Shown: positions 33,343 to 47,546 of the stretch, piece after piece | Layout: every line of letters begins with the position of its first letter | Position numbering within the stretch: the first letter of the stretch is position 1 | Source of the DNA: Melastoma dodecandrum | Lineage: Eukaryota; Streptophyta; Magnoliopsida; Myrtales; Melastomataceae | Length of the DNA stretch: 64,000 nt | Direction: 5' to 3' | Assembly (NCBI GenBank): GCA_029817715.1 | Contig: JARUPY010000538.1 | Coordinates: 8,618,001 to 8,682,000 of the forward strand | Position numbers and translations under genes: made by a program | Notes under the pieces: generated by a model | Databases searched by the model: none | The model's input: only the letters and a program-made list of their open reading frames with translations | What the model was told of the DNA's origin: nothing

Positions 33343-33442
33343 TGGTGGAATGCGAACGGGGGCCAAGAGGCCCTAACGTCACGAGCTTGAAATACCTACC
33401 GTACAGAACATGATCGAATGCACTCTTGGAGGAAGACGCCAT
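33343..33442 (-). pseudogene. PMD copy A, N-terminal fragment
   Basis: The minus-strand ATG at 33440-33442 opens MASSSKSAFDHVL then RYFKLVTLGPLGPRSH. Copy B starts comparably (MFDQVV, LMTLGPLLP). The frame runs into the truncated El-3 LTR; the rest of the gene resumes at 23111. Distance from the start codon to the polypurine tract of the outer element is about 300 bp, against about 200 bp for copy B in the inner element. Confidence 0.6.
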
Positions 33443-33736
33443 TGCTAATAGCAAGGAGAAATTAGTTGTGGAAAGGAGCAAGTGAAATTTGGGATGATTA
33501 AAGAGAAGCAGAAAACTTGCTTTAAGGAGATGATTAATCTTTTGGCGGGAAAAATGACGCCTCACACTTCCCCTGTTGAGAGGTCATTCTTGGGGAGCTA
33601 GTTACATATAATGTGACGTTTAGTTCTAAGGTGTGCGATGAGAAGTTTTAAAAACCATGCATTAATTAACAAAAGACAAAGTTTCGAAACCCTGATGGAC
33701 AACGTGATAAACATAATGTATCTTCACATTATGCTC

Positions 33737-33749
33737 AAAACAGGGGGGC
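33737..33749 (+). other. Outer element polypurine tract
   Basis: AAAACAGGGGGG next to the TGTACAAAT start of the LTR. It corresponds in sequence and position to the inner element tract at 31718. Confidence 0.7.
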
Positions 33750-33753
33750 TTAA

Positions 33754-34760
33754 TGTACAAATAAATTTATGAAGCCTTCCCAAACGTGTCAAACATCATT
33801 CAAAGGATTATCTCGAGTTTTGAAGTAAGAAGGTATGTTCTCAAGAAACTAGTCTGAGGATAGTCTCGAGATGCAAGAGAACGTTTTCCCCAAGACAAGG
33901 GAATCTTGAAATAGGATTTGTAAGGTCGATCTCGAGATGACTTCAAAAGACACATCTCAAGAATGAAAGAATCACAGAGGAGTGGATTCCCAAGGACCAT
34001 CTCGAGATGACTTTAGAAGACATATCTCAAGAACCAAAGAATCACAGACGAGTGGATTCCCAAGGACAATTTCGAGACAACTTCAGAAGACACATCTTGA
34101 GAACTAACTTTTGATCCCAAGACGACAACCCTGTCTAGGTGTCCTTAGGAGAATAACCTCGAGATAATAAACTGAGATATAACCACACTAGTTGAACTAA
34201 AATAGGGACACATGGCAAGTTTAATCAGGTGTTAAAGACACGATCTTCATAATACCCATAAAATAGGGATCCAATCGTGTACACGATCTAAGTTGCTTAG
34301 ACTCTATTAACATAACTATAAATTGGTACATGTATAAAAGGTAAGATGAAAGAGAATAAACGCACCATCAACTCCATAAGTCCAAATTTGGTTAAGTTAG
34401 TCTTTAGCCTTTCGTTCTCCCCAACGTCCTGAAACCGTCTCAAGCGTCCAGAAACCGCCAACCTTCGCCACCTCTATCTTTCCACCAAGATAGCCTCCAG
34501 TAAAGGAACCTGTTGTAGCCGTTGTCACGTCCCACCATGCGCGGCATCCACCATTGTTCCTTTAGTTTATTTTGTCATTTTCCCCTTGCATATTGTCGGC
34601 AAGTGTTGTAAAAACTTTGTTCTCGTTATACATTCTTAATCATATTTCAAATTTCTTTTCTCTTTAATGTTGTTTAATTATTGTACGATGACCAAAAACG
34701 AATCCCCTTATCAGAAAAATTCGATACGTATTACGCGAAATACAATTTCACGTCAGCACA
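33754..34760 (+). mobile_element. 3' LTR of outer Tat-like element (carrier of PMD copy A)
   Basis: About 1007 bp from TGTACAAAT to GTCAGCACA. It shares with the inner LTR the CAACGTCCTGAAACCGTC, CTCCATAAGTCCAAATTTG-TTAAG, AAGTGTTG and TCGATACGT-TT-CG blocks in the same order. U3 holds a 70-bp tandem repeat. The matching 5' LTR was not found to the left, so the outer element is truncated or extends through unrecognised sequence. Confidence 0.7.
33929..34110. repeat. 70-bp tandem repeat in outer LTR U3, about 2.6 copies
   Basis: CTCGAGATGACTT starts at 33931 and 34001, and a diverged TTCGAGACAACTT at 34071. Each unit also has AGACACATCTCAAGAA, AAAGAATCACAGA and GAGTGGATTCCCAAGGA. The palindromic TCTCGAGA in each unit suggests repeated protein-binding sites. 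Confidence 0.88.
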
Positions 34761-35513
34761 ATGTCAAAAGGATACTTCAAACTTCTCAACACACAAACGC
34801 CAATGGCAGAAGGGATGGAGACTGCATCATAGATGGACAAATGGAGAAGAAGGGCAAGGATAACCAAAATGAGGAGGCGGCAAATTAAAAGGAATTTAAA
34901 ATCACCTACCTGACCGTCCTACTTCCAGAATATTTGTAAGATTTACTCCATCGAATACATATAATATTCCAATTTCAGCAATCCCTAGTGTAGCAGGATC
35001 GTCAGATTCTATGATATCTAGGGGAACCCTTCGAATCAGTCTTATCAAATGAATACTCCGAGAAAATTATTATAAGTTTGAATTTGGTAAACATAAGATT
35101 AACTGTCAAATTAAAACTGAAAAGCTAACATAAAACTATCCATTAGAAAAAAACACATATAAATATATATATATCGACATAAAAAACCTCGTGGTAGCAA
35201 ATAAAAGGAGACTTTGAAAATTTGTCCAGGGCTATTCTTGTCGTACAAAGACATACGGCGCAAATAGATGTGGGTGTTAGGTGTGGTTGCCGAGAAATTC
35301 AGAACAAAGCGAGAGCAAAAACAATGAGAGAAAGCACACTTATTTCCACCGAAAGAGAAATGGGAAGTACAAATAGAGTTGACAACGAGGTGCCAATCCT
35401 TGGATTGAAATGATTTTCGTGTCTTTTATTTTGGCATCTATTAGAGAATACTAATCATGTGACAATAATTGAAAAGCACATATGGAAATTTTATCGTAAC
35501 CGACCTTTATCCA
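34761..35513. other. Intergenic, nothing recognised
   Basis: AT-rich flank of the outer LTR with a short TATATATATA run at about 35164-35173. Only chance open frames are present. Confidence 0.45.
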
Positions 35514-35672
35514 GTCAACTGACATATGTAGGCAAAATCGACTAGCTTTTATAGGCCCACTCGACTGCCTTCTGTAGGCATAGTCGACTAGCATCTGTAG
35601 TAAAGACGACGAACTTCTTGGTCGACAAACTTCTATAAACCTTGTCCACCGGCTTCTGTAGGCAAAGTCGAC
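35514..35672. repeat. 23-bp minisatellite, about seven degenerate units
   Basis: Units have the form TCGACTxxCTTCTGTAGGCAxAG. Clear copies start at about 35538, 35561 and 35584, with shortened or diverged units on either side and a final TCGAC at 35668. Confidence 0.75.
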
Positions 35673-35681
35673 AATTGATAA

Positions 35682-35904
35682 AAAAATTGAGGTTCCCTAC
35701 CAACATGGGGTTGGTCCAAGTGGTAAGGAGTTTGGATTCGCTTAAGGAGGTCTCGGGTTCGAAACCTACCGTACGCAGCCACCCCTGTTGGAAGACTCAC
35801 CCACCATAGCCAGGTGTCCTACCCGGGTCGAGTCCAGATTAGTCGGAGCGAAGCTCCGGAAACCGGGCGGGCAACCAAAAAAAAAAGAAAAATTGAGGTT
35901 CCCT
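35682..35904 (+). mobile_element. tRNA-derived SINE with 17-bp target duplication
   Basis: Body 35699-35887. A-box-like GGTCCAAGTGGTAAGG at 35713-35728 and B box GGGTTCGAAACC at 35755-35766 form an internal RNA polymerase III promoter. The element ends in an A-run. Perfect 17-bp direct repeats AAAAATTGAGGTTCCCT flank it (35682-35698 and 35888-35904), the mark of LINE-mediated insertion. The identical duplication suggests fairly recent mobilisation. Confidence 0.92.
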
Positions 35905-36443
35905 TAAGCCCTTTTTGAGAATTTATGATACATGTTTCAATGCAATTAAGTGTCATGGAAAATGTTTTGGCTGAGATTATGGCAAGCCACAAATAATCAT
36001 TAAAATTTCAAAACAACGAAGGGAGATACAAACGAACATAAATAGTTTGTACGAACCATGTGTTGGTCATTTAGTCACGCTACGAGGGATTGAGTTAGTA
36101 TTAAAAGTCGAATTAAGGATTTTTAACTCCTTTTCAACAACACTCAACAGAAGATGGCTTCTGTAAAATAAAACATTTGAGATAAGCTTATGTAAGACGT
36201 AATGTATAGAATGTATCTCGAAATAATTCACAGGACGCAAGAATTTTATAGTTGTTCAACAAACTTTGCCTACGTCCACTCTTCACCCATATTTTGGATT
36301 ATTATCACTAATCGAGATGTATCAACGACACAAAAGGTGATGCGTGATCTACAACACAAACCAGAAGATTATGCACCTACAAGTGACTGATTTGCATGGG
36401 TTAGCGTGACTAAAAAAAGTAAAAGTTATTTGGATGTTTCCAT

Positions 36444-36627
36444 CGGGCGTGTCCTCACATACACGATAACCCTTGCAACTTCCCTTCAGGCGTTTCTCTT
36501 CGGCGGTGTCCTCACCTGCACAAGAGCCCACTTCAACATCCCTTTGGAGAGCGCGTTTTCAAAACCCGCCCCTTTACATATTCCGGCGGTGTCCTCACAT
36601 GCACAGTACCCAACTACAACTTCCCTT
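36444..36627. repeat. Three copies of a ~43-bp GTGTCCTCAC repeat
   Basis: Copies at 36444-36486, 36501-36544 and 36584-36627 share CGGCGGTGTCCTCACATGCAC, then CCAACTACAACTTCCCTT with small changes. The spacers between them differ, so this is a dispersed rather than strict tandem array. Confidence 0.8.
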
Positions 36628-38058
36628 GCGCTGTTACTCGAGATAACGACTTAGTGGCAAACTCCGCATAAGCAGGCTACAACCTATGTCCTAGGTTTGC
36701 TGCACATAGAATGCATTACGGAAGTTGATCAGTCTCTCACCTTGTACGCTATGCTAGCCTCCCATTTCTTCAATACTATTTACGGCCTCCAACAGAGTCC
36801 TTTGTGGCCTCCAAATCATCCTTACAGAAGACTTCACCAACACTACAACCTTCTACATCTCCCATTCTTTCCTGTTTGTGAGACTAACAACACTAAAAAA
36901 CACTTGCAACTTACAACACTCGCTCTTTCTATCTCTCTTACACCTTTCTCACTCGTTTTTACAATATCAAGTTCACCTAATTATATACAAGACTGAAAAA
37001 CTAAACGTACAAAATAAAATTAACATAATTAAGCTTCTATACAAAAAGGTAATTAAATAACTTATCAATAAATAATTTTTTTAATATATAATAGGTGTCA
37101 CCTTGATGCAAATATTCATTAGGGATTAAATCATATCAAAGAGATTTTGATTTAATGAAATTCTCGTGAATAATGCGTTATAAAAGGTTTTGGGTTGAAC
37201 ATATGAGCAACCTTTTGTAGTTGAAAATAATTCAAACTTCTCATTTACATATGATATATTTCATCGAGACGAATGATGTCTTTAGTTATCCAAACGATTC
37301 CCTTTTAATGGATAATTATGATCCACGTAAGGTTAAGATTATCTTACATAACCTTTCATAGAAAGGTAATATATTTCCTTAGTTTAATTTCTTTGGTAAT
37401 ATTTTCTTAAAGAAATTTTTGAGTAGCTATTAAAGGTTGGCTTTTGTCTCACGGAAAATCAAACTTATTTTGACTTGTGATCAAAATTATATGAACGGAT
37501 TGGATGCGATGGTCAGAAAGAATATTTAAAAAAAAATACAGTGAACAGGATCAAATCCCATTTTTTATTTGATTAAATTTTTTTACACACAAAAAGTAAT
37601 AACGATGCAAAAGAGATTTGCCTCCTCATGAGTACCATCCCTTGGCTTTTGTGGGGATTGCTTTCTGCACTTTGCAAGTCGGTCCAAAACTAATAATTCA
37701 ATCGTGAGAAATTACCCTTTTATGAGAGGATTTCAATCAAATCAAAAGGTCTTGTTGTCCTTTGGAGGCCTAACAAGACGTAATTGGATAGAGTGTTCCC
37801 TATGATTTGTCCCTCACAAGAAACATTCTCGAGCATTAGGAACATTAGCGTTGCAGAAGCTAGTTTTTAAGAATTTGGTAGAAATATAAGGGATACAGAA
37901 TCCTGATTTATTGAGTCTTTTGGAATTTCGTGAAGGACATTAGTGCGCAATGAAGTCAGCAAAACTTCTTCGTCTCGATCGTGTAAATGAAGAATATATG
38001 AGAGCTTAGTTAATCTAACAAGGTACTCACAAGGGGATTTAGAGGCTCATGGTTTTAA
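36628..38058. other. Intergenic, nothing recognised
   Basis: AT-rich. The plus-strand open frame at 36697-36996 is a low-complexity run with no family. Confidence 0.45.
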
Positions 38059-38647
38059 TATAAAATAGGAAAAATATACGTTTATGGCCTTAATTTTGAC
38101 CTAATTATCTGTTCTATTATTAATTTACTTTGTTATAATTTTTTGTCATCAACTTTTGTTTTTATATTAATTTTGGCTAATCTTGAATTTCATCTAGCGA
38201 AAACAAACCAAGGCCTTGACCTGTGTTCTATAATAGCGGAGTTCTAACACTCGATTCTTCGCCACACAATCCACATTACTCGTAGCAACAGTCTCCAATA
38301 GAATCATCAATCGACCTTTAAAGATTTTGCGTATTTTTGAAACATGAGCAATTATTGTCCAATTTTGGCTTCCAACTCACTTGATCTAGCTATCAAAATT
38401 TTAAAATAAAAAACTGATTAGAGGTTTCAATATTCTTTCTTATTTTTATTATTTTTTTTTTCATTTTTAGTCGATAAATGAACACTGTCTCTTAAGTCGT
38501 GTTTGACTTTCACACAATAAAATTCAAGATTGACCAAAATCAAAGTAAAAATAAAAGTTGGTGATAAAATTATATAACAAGTTAATGGCAAACCAAAAAA
38601 GTTGGCTCAAATTTGAGACCATAAATCGATATTTTGCCTATAAAATA
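38059..38647. mobile_element. MULE-type MITE with long inverted ends and 9-bp duplication
   Basis: Element 38068-38638 (571 bp) with inverted termini of about 120 bp (38068-38190 and 38519-38638), starting GGAAAAATATACG and ending CGATATTTTGCC. The inner parts also pair, for example AATCTTGAATTT against AAATTCAAGATT. The 9-bp direct repeat TATAAAATA stands at 38059-38067 and 38639-38647. Long inverted ends with 9-bp duplications are characteristic of Mutator-like elements. There is no transposase, so it would depend on another copy. Confidence 0.88.
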
Positions 38648-40021
38648 TCCATTATAAACCTGAATTTGAGCTAAAAGATGAATCGTGCTTGACTTGGGTA
38701 AAGTCAACATATGAACTAACCCACTAATGGATCACATTTAACCCACAATATATATAAATGGTTCATTATTTATTTTAATTCAAAAACATTTGATGAATGG
38801 GACCAAAGCCGCATTTATCTCCACAAATATATCCCTTCGTTTATGGAGTAAGCTAATGTATGTTTTAACCCGTTAAACATTATGGGGCTTGAATTCATGA
38901 CAATACTTATAATTTTGGGTCTAAATTACATTAATTTTATATTAAAAGATAAGTGTAAAATATAGTACTTATCGACATTTCCTTATTACTTCGGCATTAA
39001 TAGAATTTAATGTGTACATTTCCAATTAACCTTCATTTCTTTTTTACCGAGTTTACGCGGATCATTCTATTTTCTATTTGTAAATTAATAGGTAAATTTC
39101 AAATCCCCCAAAGAAAATTGTAGTAAAAGAAAATAACAAAAAAAAAAAAAAACAACCCGATAAGTAAACAAAGAACTAAAAAACTCTTAATTTAAGAAAA
39201 TCCAATTCGCAAGGCCAAATTTGGAATAATTTCTGATTCCAAATATTGTAAAGAAGCAAGGAACGTGGCCTACATTTTTAGAAGTTAAAAAAGTGGAGAA
39301 ATTAATATCCGTTAGAGAAAATATAATTTAATTCTACCGTATCAAAATCAGGAGTAAACAATAAACATAGTTCCGGAACAAGCTACACCGGTTATAATAA
39401 TCAAACTTTAGCTAAATTCTTGATATCAGTGGACATGAACAACTCAGAACGAAGAGATCCAATTTTTCTTTTCTTTTCTTTCTTTTTTTTAACAACTGGA
39501 AAATATTATTACCAGATCGTGGCGTCCTACGGTTTTAAACAATCGAGAACCCCGCGACAAATTTATATCTCATTAAACTAAAACTAAGAGGGTCTTATTA
39601 CTTTTAGTTTTGTTAACAAAAATCCTCAATATATATCCGGAATTGAAACTCTGGTCATGGGATAGGGGGAATATTATGTTCCGATTTTATAGATTGAGAG
39701 TGACCCTCAACCCCCCCCCCCCCCCCCAACTCCAATGATAAATTTCACTCCCCACAATTTTGACTATTAGATTTATTAATAGAAAAGGCAAACAAGTTAC
39801 TTTCTCTTGAAAGTCACGCTTGGAGGAGGAAGAATGTGGTGCTGAAGCAAAACGAGATCAGTTTTCCTTCTCGTTCAAACTTTATTGAATTGTTTATGAC
39901 ATACTTATGTTACAAAACAAGCACCCCATATTTTTTTTGGTCTTCTCTCTTAAGAAAAGAATAATTAGTAATAATAATAATAGTAAAAATTCCATGCAGT
40001 CCGTCCTTCCCATCATCTTCA
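38648..40021. other. AT-rich 3' flank of CPR with a 17-nt poly-C run
   Basis: No gene seen. C17 at 39711-39727. The right end, from about 39890, is the CPR 3' untranslated region. Confidence 0.5.
39891..39896 (-). promoter_or_regulatory. Candidate CPR polyadenylation signal
   Basis: AATAAA on the minus strand, about 125 nt beyond the CPR stop codon at 40022, in an A/T-rich context normal for a plant 3' UTR. Confidence 0.6.
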
Positions 40022-44328
<4,307 letters not shown>

Positions 44329-44447
44329 ACTTGTTGGGATTTTCAACGGCGGGGGAGGGCTGAGAGGGAGCTGCTTACAACCCAAGGAAATGTCGTCGGT
44401 TAGGAGGGAGTGGGTAGTCTTGGTGGAGCTGGAGTTATGAGGAAGGT

Positions 44448-44511
<64 letters not shown>
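44448..44511. repeat. 64-nt uninterrupted G run (C on the CPR strand)
   Basis: Lies between the CPR start codon and the TATA-like tract, so it would fall in the 5' UTR or core promoter. It is the longest of several G/C homopolymers around the gene. The exact length may be affected by sequencing or assembly. Confidence 0.85.
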
Positions 44512-44512
<1 letters not shown>

Positions 44513-44529
44513 GGGGAGGGGGTGTTGGG

Positions 44530-44545
44530 TATATATATATATATA
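44530..44545 (-). promoter_or_regulatory. Candidate CPR TATA tract
   Basis: A 16-bp TA repeat about 200 bp upstream of the CPR ATG, the only clear TATA-like element in the proximal region. The transcription start was not determined. Confidence 0.5.
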
Positions 44546-44679
44546 CCACGCACGCGGCGGAGACGGCAGTAGTTGAAATGCGCGTTTCTGTTTGTTTGTG
44601 GCTTTAGAGTTGGAGGGTGCCTGTTCCCTGCTGCCCGTCCGACCAAATATAACAAACTCCTTATGTACAACAATAATAA

Positions 44680-47546
44680 ATAATAATTTGTGTAAAATTA
44701 TTGGAGTTGGAGGTCCCCTATGTCGTACCTAACTACACTTGAATTATACGAATTTCACATACATGTAGTATGAATTAACTGGGGTAATTTTGATGGGATT
44801 AATAAAATAATATTAACGAATGTAACGCTGTGTAGAGGGGGTTGGGATGGATGGGAGGGAGAGGAAGGAATGAATGTGTGGAGGAGGTGGAGGCGGCAAC
44901 GCCTACCAAACTCGACTCGGTGGTCAAACCCACCTACCCCCCCCCGCCCCCCCCCTTCACTTGAATTCAGGAAAGTTATCCCGAAATCGGGGCTTATATT
45001 TTTTATATTCCATTTACAATCATTTAAAACCACCAAACCCCGTACAACAAGAATGGTCACCGGGGTTGGCCGCACCTCCGGCACTGTTACCGGAGAGAGT
45101 GACGCTGTCCAGGCTGCCGGCTGATCTATTATTAGCCGCTGAACAAAAAGCCCACTTAGGTTAGCTTGATGATTTTCTCGTTCATTCGGTTAATTATTTT
45201 AATGGCATCAAATATAAAATGTGCCCGCTCGTGTATTTTATGGTATTAAACTTCTATAAGGAGGGGGAACCCATCTTCTATTAAACTTTAATTATACATT
45301 CCAATATAAGTATATATTTTTATGGCCATTAAAAAAGAGTAGGCGAGAAAGTACGTAATAAGTGGTAGTTTTGGAGTATTAAAAAAATAAGCTAATTTAG
45401 GAAAACGAGCGGGGTTAGGAATGGGTAATAATGTTTTTAGGAAATCAAGGGGTTGTCTTTACCCCCCAACAACCCCATTACAAATTTAATTTTGTATTAA
45501 AGTACTACGGGCGCAGGTAGACCGCCAAAAACCATTGTGATCCATGTACCATTTCATTTTATTTATTTTATCCGCATGAGTAGACTTTGGAAACCCAAGG
45601 GAGACAGAAAATTTTGACCTCAGGGTACGAGAAAATATTCTATATTTTTCGATGATCCCCTCGTAAGATAAATTAAAATTAAATTTTTTTGTCTAAAGGA
45701 AAAATAAGGAAAAAAAACATAAATATATATTGCACATGTATTAGAACTATAATAGAAATTTTATTACGTGGGGATAGAAAGCACCGATCAGGCGTAACGG
45801 GGGAGGGGGAATTCATGGTGATGGACTCGGATGTTGTTTCACAATTCCCAATTCGGTCAACCTCAAAGTTATCCTTTGTCAAGGAATTGTCGTGCATTTG
45901 TTCCCGCGTGGTGGCGAGGCGCTAATTGAGATTTCAAGTCCATGTTTACTGGCACAACTGGTGCTCTGCAACTAGAAGATATTACCACTTCTCATAGGAA
46001 TATGTGGAGGGGTGTGACTCAACGTGGAGACCTGCTCCTCCTCTCTTGCCAACCCCCACCAAAATTTATTCCAGCTGCTGCATGTGGTTGGTACGAAGGG
46101 TTACCGGTTACAGAATTAAGCTCCCACCATTCATTAACATATCCCCCTGGGATAGATACAAATTATAATGTACTAAATATAGAGGATTCGTTTTATTCGT
46201 TCCTTTTAAACACGAAACCCAACGCAACTTATTTTGAGTAGGCGCGAAAATGTTGGTCAGATCAGGGCTGACGTTTTCTCGCCGATGGGGACAGACGAGA
46301 CAACGAATCATCATATGGAATAAAACAAAAGGTCAGCAGCTCTTGGATGGTAACTAAACCAGGAGATCCTATTGAATTGGGAAGTGGTCCCCACCAAGAG
46401 TATTCTTCCAACGTAAAATCTGATGCAAGGATCTTCATGCCTTTTTTTTTTTTTTTGCTTCTTGACCAATTTGTGGCAGCTTCCGAAGGTTATGAAATAA
46501 GAAAAATTCGGCAGAAATAAGCAATCCCCCCCCCCCCCCTATCCGGGACAGTAAAAAGTATCGGAGCTTTCGACGATGAATGATTTAGGAACCCAACTTT
46601 TATGATAAATGTATATCATCTTTTTATTTTATTCAATGCAACATATGAAATTTTTTTTGTTAATGGTCCGGGGGGTTGGGGTGAGGAAAAGCGTTTTTCA
46701 CACGTGATGTAGTTATGATAGTGAAGATGTGATTTGGTACAAGATTTTATGTGGGACAGATTTAAAAAAGATTATAGTGAGGACAAAAGAAAGGGGTTAT
46801 ATTATTTTTTTGTATGCTACTTTAAAACAGTGGATCTCTAAGCAGCAGCGTCATGGATGAGGCTGGTGCGATAAAAAATGCATTACAGCGAAGCAATGAT
46901 CAATCGTGCTTTGTTCAAATAAACCCTCCTCCCCCCCCCCCCCCACCCCCAAACGAAAAAAACGACAATTCCCAAAAACAACAGCTTATTCAACACTGAC
47001 TTTAGTAGTATAATAGCAACTTGTCGGGACCGGATTTTAGATAATTAAGTTTTGGGTCGCACGACGATGTAGTCAAAATTGACGGGTCAGGAGGAAGACG
47101 CAGGACATAGTTGAATTTACAGCGAAAGTCATGATGAATGGTGACGACCGGTGGTGCCTTAGCCCAAAAGCTGTGCACGTTAATCAAAATCCTGTATATA
47201 TATATATATTTGGAAAATAGACGACCCAGCCGCAACGTCAGAGTTGATCATAACGTGGCTTTTCATCAATATGGGCATTATTGGGGTCGGGCGTTACCAA
47301 TTCCAAACGACTCGATCAACCCCCAATGTTCGGCGCCTCGAACCTATTCAATACATACCTGCTAAATCACGTACCATCGTTTTTGCTTGAAGAATTTGAT
47401 CACGAAATATGTGAGAAGCTTCAATCTCATTTACCGACTAACAAACGGTTACAATGCAACAATCGATGGTCTTCACTTTATCGTACACGAGACGCTCTAT
47501 ATAAGGAACTATTTGTCCCATATTTGCACCCAGCAAACGGTACGAC
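44680..47546. other. CPR upstream flank, gene-free, rich in poly-C tracts
   Basis: No coding sequence recognised. C-rich runs occur at about 44937-44955 (interrupted), 46526-46539 and 46931-46944, with T/A homopolymers between. A TA run lies at about 47194-47208. The open frames present are low-complexity shadows of these tracts. Confidence 0.5.

Noticed and set aside
35713..35766. tRNA gene from the A and B boxes
   Set aside because: No cloverleaf can be drawn around the boxes, and target duplications plus A tail show a SINE.
44329..44673. In-frame upstream extension of CPR with a polyproline run
   Set aside because: It is produced by the C64 tract and lies across the TATA-like sequence. 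Class II plant CPRs start close to the Ser-rich N-terminus seen at 44328.
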